64,000 bases of DNA from JAMXLO01 sp963818775 (GCA_963818775.1 CAWFUF010000011.1:806001-870000), one strand, 5' to 3'; positions 17,554 through 27,556 are shown, counted from the first letter of the stretch. The notes: generated from the sequence alone by a model not told the origin. Program-made: numbers and translations.

Positions 17554-18369
17554 TCAGATGCCCTGCCGCAGCATGCGCTGAAGTCCGACGCGCCAAATCA
17601 TAGCCAGTAGCGTCGAAAGTATCGCGATCCACAGCACTTCGTATGTGAACGCTCGCAATACTGTTGCAGCACCAGGCGACACGACAATCACCGCGGGCCA
17701 ATAAAGCTGCGCGGCGAATGGGCTCGCCTCAGAAATTCCTCGCAGCCATACAGGATACAGCGTCAATGGCGCAAACAGCCCACCCAACAGAAACGACATT
17801 TTCTGCACGCACAGATAAATCGGAATCGTGCGGCGCAGCCAGAATGCGCTCATACCTACAAGCGCGAACAGAAGAATGCCGACAAACCCGCCCAGCACGC
17901 CAAGCACAACCAGGCAGATCCACATTGCAGCGGACGGCACGGCATGTCCCGACAGCAACAGCGCCACCACGCCGATCGCGCCGAGCATGCCCTGCCGCAC
18001 GAGCAATCCGCCGCAGCTTTCCGAAATGCGCAGCACCGGATACGAGGCAGGACGCAGCAGGTGAGCCTCGATCGCACCGGAGCGGATATCATCCTCCAGA
18101 CGCAGATAAATCGCCGGCACCGACAGTGTGATCCACTCCGTCACGCCGACATAGACCGCGAGCCCACCGGCCGGCAGCAACGACGAAAGCGTGCCAGGCA
18201 ATCGTTCCGCCGCGACGAGGTCCCAGAACGTCGCAAGCAGCGCAATCACCAGCAGATAGAACACGCCGCGACCGAGCAGGACAGCGCGCCCCGCCAAGGT
18301 GGCATCCGCGCCCACGCGCAATACCGCGAGCGCACGCTCAACCGCTGCCAGCGGACGCGTAGATGTCAC
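17554..18369 (-). CDS. ABC-2 type permease, COG4587-like
   Basis: 271 residues, hydrophobic throughout with about six predicted membrane helices (for example FYLLVIALLATFWDLVA, AMWICLVVLGVLGGFVGILLFALVG). The central motif DDIRSGAIEAHLLRPASYP is typical of this permease subfamily, where the equivalent of the coupling loop contacts the ATPase. Its start overlaps the end of the upstream ATPase gene by 32 nt, which suggests translational coupling. It forms a heterodimeric membrane part with the next permease. Confidence 0.87.
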   Translation of the reverse strand: MTSTRPLAAVERALAVLRVGADATLAGRAVLLGRGVFYLLVIALLATFWDLVAAERLPGTLSSLLPAGGLAVYVGVTEWITLSVPAIYLRLEDDIRSGAIEAHLLRPASYPVLRISESCGGLLVRQGMLGAIGVVALLLSGHAVPSAAMWICLVVLGVLGGFVGILLFALVGMSAFWLRRTIPIYLCVQKMSFLLGGLFAPLTLYPVWLRGISEASPFAAQLYWPAVIVVSPGAATVLRAFTYEVLWIAILSTLLAMIWRVGLQRMLRQGI

Positions 18370-19312
18370 GGATGACCTCCTCCATCGGGGGATCCTCGAT
18401 GGTGATATCCTCGATGCCGCCGATCGCCAGCGCGGCCTCGATCAGGCGCTCCACATGCAGCGTGCCGGTATCGACCTCGAACAACGTCTGGTGCGGTTCG
18501 CTCGATCGCAATGTGACACCCGGCAGTCCGAGCGTGACAACCGGCGCCACCGAGCGGATCGTCACAAGCTTGCGTCCAAGGAACCGCCGGCGCAGCTCAC
18601 TCGTCGACTGATCCACCACAATCCGTCCGGCGTTGATCACGATGACCCTCTCGCACACCAGTTCGATGTCGCGCGTGTCGTGCGAAGTCAGCAGGACGGT
18701 CTGCCCGTCATCATGCGCCTGCTGCGTGATCAGATCGCGCATCGCTGCCTTGGCCGTGATGTCGAGACCGATCGTCGGCTCGTCCAGGAACAAGACGGAT
18801 GGCGCGTGCAGCAGGCTTGCCACCAGCTCGCAACGCATGCGCTGGCCGAGCGACAGACGGTTGACCGGCTGCTGCAGCAGCGCCTCAAGCGCGAAGCGCT
18901 GCACCAGGCGATCGAGCCTGGCGGCAAACACGGCGGTCGGCTGCGTGTATATATGGCGGAGCAGCGCGAACAATTCTCGCACCGGCAGGTCCCCCCAGAG
19001 CTGCGAGCGCTGACCGAACACGACACCGATCCGATGCGCCAGTGCGAGCCGCTCGCGCCACGGCGTCAGACCAAGCACCGAGGCCGTTCCCTCACCCGGC
19101 TCCAGAATCCCCGTGAGGATCTTCAGTGTCGTGGACTTGCCCGCGCCGTTCGGGCCGATGATGGCAACCCGTTCGCCGGCCGCGATATCGAAACTCAGCG
19201 AGTCCAGTGCATCGATGTACTGGTAGTCCGGGAATACGGACGACAGCAGGCCGCCGGCTTTAGCGTAGCGGTATCGCTTGCGGAGGTTGCGGACTGCGAT
19301 GATGGGAGACAT
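18338..19312 (-). CDS. ABC transporter ATP-binding protein, COG4586-like
   Basis: 324 residues from ATG 19312. It has Walker A GPNGAGKST, a Q-loop in GVVFGQRSQLWGDLP, a signature LSLGQRMRCE (slightly altered from LSGGQ), Walker B VLFLDEPTIGLD and H-loop TSHDTRD. The C-terminal about 80 residues form an accessory domain common in this group. The GQRSQLWWDLP-like block marks the COG4586 branch, which always pairs with the two permeases found here. It drives export of an unknown molecule. No regulator is adjacent. Confidence 0.92.
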   Translation of the reverse strand: MSPIIAVRNLRKRYRYAKAGGLLSSVFPDYQYIDALDSLSFDIAAGERVAIIGPNGAGKSTTLKILTGILEPGEGTASVLGLTPWRERLALAHRIGVVFGQRSQLWGDLPVRELFALLRHIYTQPTAVFAARLDRLVQRFALEALLQQPVNRLSLGQRMRCELVASLLHAPSVLFLDEPTIGLDITAKAAMRDLITQQAHDDGQTVLLTSHDTRDIELVCERVIVINAGRIVVDQSTSELRRRFLGRKLVTIRSVAPVVTLGLPGVTLRSSEPHQTLFEVDTGTLHVERLIEAALAIGGIEDITIEDPPMEEVIRDIYASAGSG

Positions 19313-19462
19313 GGGACCAAACCGTTCCGGAGTTGCGACGCACGAGCAGGGTATTCGCTTGCAGTGCAAACGAATTGCAGGTCGTGTTCGACATCCGAAG
19401 TCGCTGATCCATCGCGTCCCTATACCGAACCCGCTCCAAGCACCACAAGAGAAAACTGCAGT

Positions 19463-19976
19463 TCAGCCCTCGGCCATCGCCACCAGTTTGGCGACCGTGT
19501 TGAGATTCCGCGTGGTGCCATCTGCCACGGCTGGCGGAAGCTTTAATTTCGACCGTCCCATGCCGTTGGGATAATGGATGAACACCTCGCGTTTGACGGC
19601 GCGCAGCTCTTCGCCTCCGGGACGTGCCAATCCGGCGAACAGAGCCCTCCGGCACGGACGCAGACAGAAAGACAACTCCCACCTGCGCAGGCCTGGCATC
19701 CGGAAAGGGGTTGGCATCAAGCGTCGCGCGCAGCTCGGAGGCCGTTCGCACCATGACGCTGACGCGGTGTCCCGTGCTATCGCTCAGCGCTGCCTCAAGT
19801 TTGGTTCGCAGCACGGCCTCGGAAAGCCGGCTCTCGAAAACGACATTGCCACTCTGGATATATGTCCGGACATTGGTCAGTCCGAGGCCCGTGCAAAGCG
19901 TCCGCAGCTCCTGCATCGGCAACATGCCCGTGCCGCCGACATTCACTGCACGCAGCAACGCCACCGAAACCGGCAC
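19463..19976 (-). pseudogene. DUF1697 family protein, single frameshift
   Basis: The first about 110 codons read ALLRAVNVGGTGMLPMQELR and TYIQSGNVVFES, the standard N terminus of DUF1697 proteins. Near 19645 the frame is lost: the C-terminal family blocks EVFIHYPNGMGRSKL and TTRNLNTVAKLVAMAEG continue one frame over and stop at 19463. One extra G in a GGG run explains the shift, so it is either a recent mutation or a sequencing error. The GTG start overlaps the paaK stop by 1 nt (TAGTG), so it is the last gene of the phenylacetate-type operon. The family function is unknown. Confidence 0.8.
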
Positions 19977-21265
19977 TACTCCGTTGCCCGCCGATCGACC
20001 ACCCGCCGCGCCTTCCCAACCGACCGCTCCACCGCCCCCGGCGCTTCCACCACCACCTGCGTGGTCAGTCCGATCGTGTCCTTGATCCGCGCCACGACCG
20101 CCTTCGCTTCCGCCTCCAGCAGCACAGGATCAAAATACTCCGGCCGCGCTTCCACGTGCACCGCCACCTCGTCCATCCGCCCCTCGCGCGTCAGCACGAT
20201 CTGGTAGTGTCCGCTCAGCACCTCGCTCTTCAGCAACTGCTCCTCCACCTGGGTGGGGAACATGTTGACCCCGCGCACGATCACCATGTCGTCGGAGCGC
20301 CCTGTGACTTTCTCCATCCGTCGCATCGAACGCGCCGTGCCGGGCAGCAGCCGCGTCAGGTCGCGCGTGCGATAGCGCACCACCGGCATGCCTTCCTTGG
20401 TCAGCGTGGTGAACACCAATTCGCCCCGCTCGCCCTCCGGCTGCACCCCGCCGGTCTCCGGATCGATCACCTCAGGGTAGAAATGATCCTCCCAGATGTG
20501 CAGCCCGTCCTTCGTCTCGACGCACTCGCTGGCCACGCCAGGACCCATCACCTCCGACAATCCATAGATATCGACCGCATCCATCGCGAAGCCGTCCTCG
20601 ATCTCGCGGCGCATCGCATTGGTCCAGGGTTCGGCACCGAAGATGCCGATCTTCAGCGAGCACTCGCGAGGATCAAGTCCCTGGCGCTGGAACTCGTCCA
20701 GCACCGCCAGCATGTAACTCGGCGTCACCATGATAACGTCGGGACGGAAGTCGGTGATCAGTTGCACCTGACGCTCGGTCATGCCACCCGACACCGGCAC
20801 CACCGTGCAACCCAGCCTCTCCGCGCCGTAATGCGCGCCAAGCCCGCCGGTGAACAGCCCGTAGCCATACGCCACATGCACGATCATCCCCGACCGCCCG
20901 CCAGCCGCATAGATCGAGCGCGCCACGACATGCGCCCACGTCTCGATGTCCTTCGCGGTATAACCAACGACGGTCGGCTTGCCCGTGGTCCCGGACGAGG
21001 CATGCACGCGCGCCAGATCCTCGCGCGGCACAGCGAACATGCCGAACGGATAGTTCGCCCGCAGGTCCTGCTTGCTGGTGAATGGGAACTTCGCGATGTC
21101 ATCCAGCGTCCGGAAGTCATCCGGATGCACCCCGACGCGATCGAACGCGGCTCGGTAATGCGCTACGTTGGCGTAGGCATGGCGCAGCGTCCAGGCGAGC
21201 CGCTCGCGTTGCAGCGCGGCAATCTCATCGCGCGACGCCGTCTCGATTGCGTCGAGGCCTGCCAT
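19976..21265 (-). CDS. paaK: Phenylacetate-CoA ligase
   Basis: 429 residues of the adenylate-forming PaaK family, which activates phenylacetate or a related aryl acid with ATP and CoA. Motifs seen: ATP-binding SSGTTGKPTVVGYT, VHVAYGYGLFTGGLGAHYG (PaaK hallmark), IYGLSEVMGPGVASEC, GELVFTTLTKEGMPVVRYRTRD, and VNMFPTQVEE near the C-terminal domain. The start is immediately next to the paaI stop, so it is cotranscribed with paaI and paaG. The ring epoxidase genes paaABCDE are not in the window. Confidence 0.95.
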   Translation of the reverse strand: MAGLDAIETASRDEIAALQRERLAWTLRHAYANVAHYRAAFDRVGVHPDDFRTLDDIAKFPFTSKQDLRANYPFGMFAVPREDLARVHASSGTTGKPTVVGYTAKDIETWAHVVARSIYAAGGRSGMIVHVAYGYGLFTGGLGAHYGAERLGCTVVPVSGGMTERQVQLITDFRPDVIMVTPSYMLAVLDEFQRQGLDPRECSLKIGIFGAEPWTNAMRREIEDGFAMDAVDIYGLSEVMGPGVASECVETKDGLHIWEDHFYPEVIDPETGGVQPEGERGELVFTTLTKEGMPVVRYRTRDLTRLLPGTARSMRRMEKVTGRSDDMVIVRGVNMFPTQVEEQLLKSEVLSGHYQIVLTREGRMDEVAVHVEARPEYFDPVLLEAEAKAVVARIKDTIGLTTQVVVEAPGAVERSVGKARRVVDRRATE

Positions 21266-21700
21266 CTATCCCTCCGCCTCGCCTCTGCCTCCCGCCTTGC
21301 CTGGAATGGTGCGGGTATGACCACGGAACTCGGCGACCAGTTCGCCATCCTCTGTGCTTACGCGCACATCGTACATCCCGGATCGGCCGGCATGCATGCG
21401 TTCGACTGCGTCAGCCACCAGCACCTCGCCAACGCTCCCCGGACGGACAAACGTGATCGACGCGTGCTGCGCCACCGCCGCCTCGCCGCGCGGATTGGCC
21501 GCGAACGCCATCGCCGAGTCCGCCAGCGCGAAGATGAAACCGCCATGGCAGATGCCGTGGCCGTTCGCCATCGTCTCGGTGATTGTCATCGACAGACGCG
21601 CGTGTCCCGGTGCGACAGCGTCCAGACGCATGCCCAGGCCCGAACTGGCGCGATCCTCCGCCCACATCGCCTGAGCGAGGGTGCGCGCGAGCTCGCTCAC
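21266..21700 (-). CDS. paaI: PaaI hotdog-fold thioesterase
   Basis: 144 residues with the hotdog thioesterase signature NGHGICHGGFIFALADSA followed by AFAANPRGEAAVAQHASITF, where the Asp acts in catalysis. PaaI hydrolyses aryl-CoA thioesters such as hydroxyphenylacetyl-CoA and is thought to rescue CoA trapped by dead-end phenylacetate intermediates. Its start codon overlaps the paaG stop by 4 nt and it ends next to the paaK start, which strongly supports the assignment. Confidence 0.93.
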   Translation of the reverse strand: MSELARTLAQAMWAEDRASSGLGMRLDAVAPGHARLSMTITETMANGHGICHGGFIFALADSAMAFAANPRGEAAVAQHASITFVRPGSVGEVLVADAVERMHAGRSGMYDVRVSTEDGELVAEFRGHTRTIPGKAGGRGEAEG

Positions 21701-22485
21701 GTCCGCCCCGGAAAATGCGGCGCACGCTTCTCCAGGAATGCCCGCACACCCTCGGCATAGTCCGCGCTGCGCCCTGCCACGCTCTGCAACTCTTGTTCGA
21801 GGTCGAGCTGTGCCAGCAGCCCATTGGTGGCCGAAGCAGCAAACATACGCTTCATGGCCGCCAGCGCCTCCGTCGGCTGCTTCGCCAGATGGCCGGTGAG
21901 CGCCTCGGCCTCCTGCTCCAGCGCACCGTCATCCACGACCTTCCAGATCATTCCCCAGTCCGCTGCCCGCTCGGCATCCAAAGTCTCGCCGAGCATGACC
22001 AGCGCCCGTGCGCGCGCCTCGCCGATCAGCCGTGGCAGAAAGAAGCTCGCGCCGGAATCAGGCACCAGCCCGATCTTCACAAACGCCTGGATGAACTTCG
22101 CACTGCGGGCGGCCAGAACGATATCGCAGGCCAACGCGTAGCTCGCCCCAGCCCCCGCGGCCACGCCATTCACTGCGCATACCACTGGCAGCGGCACTCC
22201 TCGCAATCGGCGCACCAGCCGATGATGCAGTGCAGCGACGGTGCCAAGATCGGGCGGCCCACCCGGACGAGGCATCACCGCCGGCCCGAGTTCCTGACCG
22301 GTGCAGAACCCTCTGCCCTCGCCGGTCAGCAGCAGCGCACGGCATGCGTGATCCGACACCGCCGCATCCAGCGCGTGCAGCAGCGCGGTCAGCATCGCCT
22401 CGTTCGCAGCGTTCAGCTTTTCCGGCCGGTTCAGCACAAGCTTGCGCCAGCCGTCACGCAGTTCGACACGGACCTCGTCACTCAT
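21697..22485 (-). CDS. paaG: Enoyl-CoA hydratase/isomerase, PaaG-like
   Basis: 262 residues of the crotonase fold. The oxyanion-hole segments are GEGRGFCTGQEL and NGVAAGAGASYALACDI, and the acidic residue of the PaaG active site lies in LVPDSGASFFLPRLIG. PaaG isomerises the epoxide of phenylacetyl-CoA to the oxepin. Here it sits directly upstream of paaI and paaK, but the epoxidase genes are missing, so another enoyl-CoA isomerisation is possible. GTG/ATG alternatives upstream were rejected in favour of ATG 22485, preceded by GGAGGC and overlapping the VOC stop by 4 nt. Confidence 0.85.
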   Translation of the reverse strand: MSDEVRVELRDGWRKLVLNRPEKLNAANEAMLTALLHALDAAVSDHACRALLLTGEGRGFCTGQELGPAVMPRPGGPPDLGTVAALHHRLVRRLRGVPLPVVCAVNGVAAGAGASYALACDIVLAARSAKFIQAFVKIGLVPDSGASFFLPRLIGEARARALVMLGETLDAERAADWGMIWKVVDDGALEQEAEALTGHLAKQPTEALAAMKRMFAASATNGLLAQLDLEQELQSVAGRSADYAEGVRAFLEKRAPHFPGRT

Positions 22486-22943
22486 GCCTGCCTCCGCCAC
22501 TCCGACCATGATACCCGACCCAGCTCCGGCCGGGGCGATTCGTCCAGCATGCAGATGAACTCCAGTGAATGGCCATCCGGATCGTCGAAATACACGCTCG
22601 CCGCCGGCATCCAGCAGAGCACCTCCGGCTCCTCGATCGCCGCGCCATCGCCGGAGCGCGCGGCGATCCCCGCCCGCCGCAGCGCCGCAACGGATTCGAA
22701 CACCTGCGGCAGCGCGACATCGAACGCGATGTGCAGGCGCAGACGGAGCGGCGAGGTGCCGATGCACCACAGGCCGAGCATGGCCTTGTCGGATGACGGC
22801 ACCCAGAAGAACGCCGCCTGGCGGGCCGGCATACGCTGCGCCAGCGGCAGTCCCAGTACATCGCGGTAGAACGCTATGGAGCGGTCCAGATCGCTCACCG
22901 TCAGATGCGCCTCGAACAATCCGCGTATCGGCACGATGGTCAT
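22482..22943 (-). CDS. Single-domain VOC/glyoxalase protein
   Basis: 153 residues with the glyoxalase/bleomycin resistance fold: AHLTVSDLDRSIAFYRDVLGLPL at the N terminus and ASVYFDDPDGHSLEFICML at the C terminus. A His in HLTV, a central His in RLHIAF and a Glu in SLEF fit a metal site. It is the first gene of the VOC-paaG-paaI-paaK operon and overlaps paaG by 4 nt. GGAAGGA precedes the ATG. Function in the pathway is not known; it could act on a ring-derived intermediate or on a toxic aldehyde. Confidence 0.85.
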   Translation of the reverse strand: MTIVPIRGLFEAHLTVSDLDRSIAFYRDVLGLPLAQRMPARQAAFFWVPSSDKAMLGLWCIGTSPLRLRLHIAFDVALPQVFESVAALRRAGIAARSGDGAAIEEPEVLCWMPAASVYFDDPDGHSLEFICMLDESPRPELGRVSWSEWRRQA

Positions 22944-23186
22944 AGCCGCGTCCTTCCGCCTTCCGATTCCTGCCCGTGGGGAACGACACACCCAAGGGCC
23001 GCGCACGACTCATGCGCGTCCCCCGGCCGCCCGGCAACATACAATCGCCGAAACGACTTTCGGCGCAGCTTCGCCGCTATTTTGCCAACTCCGCGTGCGC
23101 GCCCTCGCCTCACATGGCAAGATCGCCCCGCCACACCCAAATTTCAGGCACGCTGCATCGCGCATCCAGGCGGAGAGACGACAAAC

Positions 23187-26100
23187 ATGGACATCGGTCT
23201 CGGCCACACGGCCACCACGCTGGAAAGCCGGTTCACCGAGCTCGACACCCCCGTCCTGCTGTCCGGCATCCAGGCGCTGGTCCGCGTCCTGCTGGAGCAG
23301 GCACGTCTCGACCGCGCCCAAGGCCTGAACACCGGCGGGCTGATCTCCGGCTATCGCGGTTCGCCGCTGGGCGGGCTCGACCGCGAGGTCTGGCACCGCC
23401 AAAAAATGCTCGCCGCGCAGAACATCCGGTTCCAGCCCGGCGTCAACGAAGACCTCGCCGCAACCATGCTTTACGGCACGCAGCAGCTCGACGCGTTTCC
23501 CGGCAAGCGTGTCGATGGCGTGTTCGGCATGTGGTACGGCAAGGGTCCCGGTGTCGATCGCGCAGGCGATGCGCTGCACTGCGGCAATTTCATCGGCACC
23601 GCGAAGCATGGCGGCGTGCTGGCCGTGGCCGGCGACGACCACGGCGCGCACTCCTCAACGTATCCCCACCAGACCGAGCACGTCTTCGAGGGCGTCTTTA
23701 TGCCGGTGCTGAACCCGGCCTCGGTCGAGGACATCGTCGATCTCAGCCTCGCCGGCATCGCGCTGTCGCGCTTCTGCGGCCTGTGGGTCGCGCTCAAGAC
23801 CACCGCGGAGACTGCCGAACAGGCCACCACGCTAATCATCCCGTCCGCCAGGGACTTCATCACGCCCGACTTCCCGCTGCCGGCGCACGGACTGAACTAC
23901 GATCCGCATCTGCGCTTCCCCGCCGACCGCGCCGAACTGGAGCGAAGGGTGGTGCTGGAGCGCCTCCCTGCGGCACTTGCCTGGGCACGCGCCAACCGGC
24001 TCGACAGGCGCATCTTCGGTAGCAGTGACGCGCCGATCGGCATCGTCACCGTCGGCCGTGCGCACGCCGATACGCTGCACGCACTGCGCATGCTGGACCT
24101 CGAGGACCACGCGCAGATCGCGCTTTACAAGGTCGCCATGACCTGGCCGCTGGAAACCGAGGGCCTGCGCGAATTCGCCAGCGGCAAGCGCGCGATCCTG
24201 GTAGTGGAGGAAAAGCGCAGCTTCGTCGAGACGCAAATTCGTGACGCGCTCTACAACCTACCAGCGAGCGCGCGCCCGGAGATCAGCGGCAAGACCGACG
24301 CATCCGGCGCACCGCTGCTGTCGCCGCTGATGGAGTTGTCGCCGGAGATCGTCGCCACCGGTCTCGCCGGCTTCCTGCGATCCGCCGGCCTGAACATCCA
24401 GGACCCGCCGGCGTCGCGTATGCCGGAGCGTCCGCCCGGCCTATTGCGGCGCGCGCCCGCCTTCTGCGCCGGCTGCCCGCACGGCACGTCGACGCGCCTA
24501 CCCGAGGGAAGCTTCGCCACCGCCGGCATCGGCTGCCACTTCATGGCGCTCGACGAGGGCGATCAGACCCGCACCTTCACGCACATGGGCGGCGAGGGCG
24601 CGCCATTCGTCGGCATGGCACCGTTCACCGACACGCCGCACGTGTTCGCCAATATGGGCGACGGCACCTACACGCACTCCGGCATCATGGCAATTCGCCA
24701 AGCCGTCGCCGCCGGTGCGCGCATCACCTACAAGCTGCTGGTCAACGACGCCGTGGCAATGACCGGCGGACAGCCAGCCGAGGGCAATTACTCGGTCGCG
24801 CAGTATGCCGCACAGGTCGCCGCGGAAGGTGTCGGGCGCATCGCCGTGGTTGCCGACGAAGCGGATCGTCTGCCGCCCGCATCCGCGCTCCCGTCCGGCG
24901 CGACGCGACATGTGCGCGGCGAACTCGACACGGTGCAGCGTGAGCTGCGTGCCTACGAAGGTGTATCCGTACTGATATACGATCAGGTCTGCGCCACCGA
25001 GAAGCGCCGCCGGCGCAAGCGCGGCAAGATGCCGCAGGCAGTGCAGAGCGTCGTGATCAACGAACAGGTGTGCGAGAACTGCGGCGACTGCTCCGCGCAA
25101 TCGAGCTGCATCGCGATCGAGCCGGTGGACACCTCGCTCGGCCGCAAGCGCCGCATCAATCCGACGAGCTGCAACGTCGATCTGTCGTGCCTCAAGGGCT
25201 TCTGCCCGAGCTTCGTCACTGTCGCCGGACCGCCGCGTGCCCCCGACGCCGATCCGCGCTGGCAGGCACAGGAGAATGCGCTTGCCGCCACCCTGCGGCA
25301 GCCTGATCTGCCCGGCACCAGCAAGCCGTGGCGCGCGCTGTTCGCCGGCATCGGCGGAGGCGGCATCGTCACCTCCGGTGCGATTCTGGCGATGGCGGCG
25401 CACCTGGAAGGCCGCGCAGTCCGAACCCTCGACTTCACCGGACTGGCGCAAAAGAACGGCACCGTGGTCGCCCATGTGCAGATCGCCGACAGCGAGGCGG
25501 CGCTCGATGTCGTGCGCATCCCCCTCGGCGCGGCCGATGTCATGATCGCGGCAGACCTGGCGGTATCAGCCGGGCCAGGTGTGCTGGAGCGTAATGCGTC
25601 GTCCGCCGCGGTGATCGGCAATCTCGACCTCGCGGCCACCGCCGCATTCAAGCACGACGCCAACCTCCTGATCGACGCCGTGCTGCATCGGCGCACGATC
25701 GAGCGCACCACAGATGCAGCGGCCTCCACTTATCTGCATGCCGTGCGACTGGCAGAGCATCTGTTCGGCAACGCGCAGGCGATGAACACGCTCCTGCTGG
25801 GTGTTGCGTGGCAGCGCGGGCTGATCCCGGTCGGCGAAGCCGCCATCGTCCGCGCCATCGAGATGAACGGCGCCGCAGTGTCGCTCAACCGGCGCGCGTT
25901 CCTGTGGGGCCGTATCCTGGCGGAGCGCCCCGCACTGGAGGACGATATTCTCGTGCACACGCTGGAGGCGCCACCGACCGAGTTGCATGCGCTGATCGAT
26001 GCCCGAGCCGCTTCCCTCGTCGCTTACCAGAGCAACAGGCTGGCGAGGCGTTATCGGGCACTGGTCAACGAGGTGATCACCGGCGAGACACGGGTACTCG

Positions 26101-26609
26101 GCGGTCCGGGGCGCCTGTCGCACGCCGCAGCCGAGGGCCTGTATCGCGTAATGGCATACAAGGATGAATACGAGGTCGCGCGCCTGCACACTGCGGCGAC
26201 GTACGGCGAGAAGCCGGTGTTCCATCTGTCGCCGCCGCTGATCACCGGCATCGATCCCGCCACCGGCAGGCGGCGCAAGGTCGCCCTGCCCGGATGGCTC
26301 GCGCTGCCGCTGTTCCGCGTGCTGCGCCACGGCAAGCATCTTCGCGGGACGCCGCTCGACATGTTCGGCCACCAGCAGGAGCGGCGGATGGAGCGCGCAC
26401 TGATCGAGCAGTATGTCGGCGACCTTCGCGCGGTACTGACCGCGCTGCGGCCCGGTACGCTGGATGTCGCGGTGGCGATTGCGCAGTTGCCCGACATGAT
26501 CCGCGGCTTCGGGCCGGTGAAGGACGCCAATCGCCAGAAGGCGGAGAAGGAGCGCCGCGCGCTGCTGTCACGCCTTGCCGCTGACGCCGTGCCGGTGGCG
26601 GCTGAATAA
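23187..26609 (+). CDS. Fused indolepyruvate ferredoxin oxidoreductase (alpha-beta type)
   Basis: 1140 residues. The pyruvate-ferredoxin oxidoreductase-like N-terminal domain begins ISGYRGSPLGGLDREVW. The thiamine diphosphate site is GDGTYTHSGIMAIRQA plus LVNDAVAMTGGQP. A [4Fe-4S] ferredoxin-like region follows with CENCGDCSAQSSC and CNVDLSCLKGFCPSF. The C-terminal gamma domain has GIGGGGIVTSGAILAMAAHLEG and TGLAQKNGTVVAHVQI. The enzyme decarboxylates aryl- or branched 2-oxoacids to acyl-CoA. It is divergently transcribed from the paa-type operon with a 243-bp shared upstream region, suggesting joint use in arylpyruvate to arylacetyl-CoA metabolism. Confidence 0.94.
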   Translation: MDIGLGHTATTLESRFTELDTPVLLSGIQALVRVLLEQARLDRAQGLNTGGLISGYRGSPLGGLDREVWHRQKMLAAQNIRFQPGVNEDLAATMLYGTQQLDAFPGKRVDGVFGMWYGKGPGVDRAGDALHCGNFIGTAKHGGVLAVAGDDHGAHSSTYPHQTEHVFEGVFMPVLNPASVEDIVDLSLAGIALSRFCGLWVALKTTAETAEQATTLIIPSARDFITPDFPLPAHGLNYDPHLRFPADRAELERRVVLERLPAALAWARANRLDRRIFGSSDAPIGIVTVGRAHADTLHALRMLDLEDHAQIALYKVAMTWPLETEGLREFASGKRAILVVEEKRSFVETQIRDALYNLPASARPEISGKTDASGAPLLSPLMELSPEIVATGLAGFLRSAGLNIQDPPASRMPERPPGLLRRAPAFCAGCPHGTSTRLPEGSFATAGIGCHFMALDEGDQTRTFTHMGGEGAPFVGMAPFTDTPHVFANMGDGTYTHSGIMAIRQAVAAGARITYKLLVNDAVAMTGGQPAEGNYSVAQYAAQVAAEGVGRIAVVADEADRLPPASALPSGATRHVRGELDTVQRELRAYEGVSVLIYDQVCATEKRRRRKRGKMPQAVQSVVINEQVCENCGDCSAQSSCIAIEPVDTSLGRKRRINPTSCNVDLSCLKGFCPSFVTVAGPPRAPDADPRWQAQENALAATLRQPDLPGTSKPWRALFAGIGGGGIVTSGAILAMAAHLEGRAVRTLDFTGLAQKNGTVVAHVQIADSEAALDVVRIPLGAADVMIAADLAVSAGPGVLERNASSAAVIGNLDLAATAAFKHDANLLIDAVLHRRTIERTTDAAASTYLHAVRLAEHLFGNAQAMNTLLLGVAWQRGLIPVGEAAIVRAIEMNGAAVSLNRRAFLWGRILAERPALEDDILVHTLEAPPTELHALIDARAASLVAYQSNRLARRYRALVNEVITGETRVLGGPGRLSHAAAEGLYRVMAYKDEYEVARLHTAATYGEKPVFHLSPPLITGIDPATGRRRKVALPGWLALPLFRVLRHGKHLRGTPLDMFGHQQERRMERALIEQYVGDLRAVLTALRPGTLDVAVAIAQLPDMIRGFGPVKDANRQKAEKERRALLSRLAADAVPVAAE

Positions 26610-26635
26610 TACCGGCGCTCAACGAGTGAGGCCAC

Positions 26636-27306
26636 CTGACGCAGACCAAGCAAGGCATCTCCAGCATCGAACTGGGGCGTCGCCTGGGGGTGACGCAGAC
26701 CACTGCCTGGAAGATCAAACACAAGCTGAAGCAGGTCATGCTTGAGCGTGATGCGAGCAAGCGCCTGAGCGGCAGGATCGAGATCGACGACGCCTATTCC
26801 GGCGGCGAACGCTCAGGCGGAAAGCGCGGCCGCGGGGCGCCTGGCAAGACGCCGTCGTCGCCGCTGTCGAGACGACCACCGAGGGAAAGCCGATCCGCCT
26901 GAAACTGCGCAGGGTCACCCGCTTCTGTGCAACCTCGATCGCGGGGTTCGCCAAGCGCAGCCTCGATCCGAGCCGCTCCGTCGTCAGCGATGGCCTGCAG
27001 TGTTTCGCCAGCGTCGCAGACGCCGGGTGCGCGCACCAGGTCGTCAAGACCGGGTCAGGACCAAAAGCGGCTCGGACGCCAGCATTCAAATGGGTCAACA
27101 CCGCGCTCGGCAACATGAAGGCCGCCATTGCGGGCACCTACCATGCCATCAACACCAAGCATGTCCCGCGCTACCTCGCCGAATTCGAATATCGCTTCAA
27201 CCGACGATACGATCTGGCCGCGATGATCCCGCGCCTCGCTTGGGCTGCCGTCCGAACCACCCCTATGCCTTATCTGCTCCTGAAACTGGCTGAGGTTTAT
27301 GCGTAA
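26636..27306 (+). pseudogene. IS1595-family transposase remnant
   Basis: The first frame reads ISSIELGRRLGVTQTTAWKI, then RLSGRIEIDDAYSGGERSGG and KRGRGAPGKTP, matching IS1595 (ISXO2-like) transposases. Around 26845 the homology changes frame and continues as AVVAAVETTTEGKPIRLKL, FKWVNTALGNMKAAIAGTYH and RYLAEFEYRFNRRYDLAAMI to the stop at 27306. The N-terminal zinc-ribbon part is missing, and the sequence begins only about 25 nt after the preceding gene. So it is 5'-truncated and frameshifted. No inverted ends were recognised; the 27307-27556 gap that follows has no recognisable gene. Confidence 0.85.
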
Positions 27307-27556
27307 TCAGGAAACAAGTTGCGTTCGGCGCGGGCATCTGGTCCCGCCCGAACGTCGGCTCCTCCGCCCGTGTCAGTCGCAAGCGGGCATTACCGAGGCA
27401 AGTGGCGAACGTCTGAGATCTGGAGGTCGTACCCCCTTCCCGAACGTCCGGAACGGTGAAGGTTTTCGGATGCCGGCCATCGCAGGTCGCCCGTGCGGGG
27501 ATGCGCCGGCGTACGGAAACCGCCCAAGCACGAACCCGCGGGGCGCCGGTGCGAGG

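Noticed and set aside
19862..21760. 632-codon plus-strand frame antisense to paaK and paaI
   Set aside because: High-GC shadow with no motif; both minus-strand genes are clearly real.
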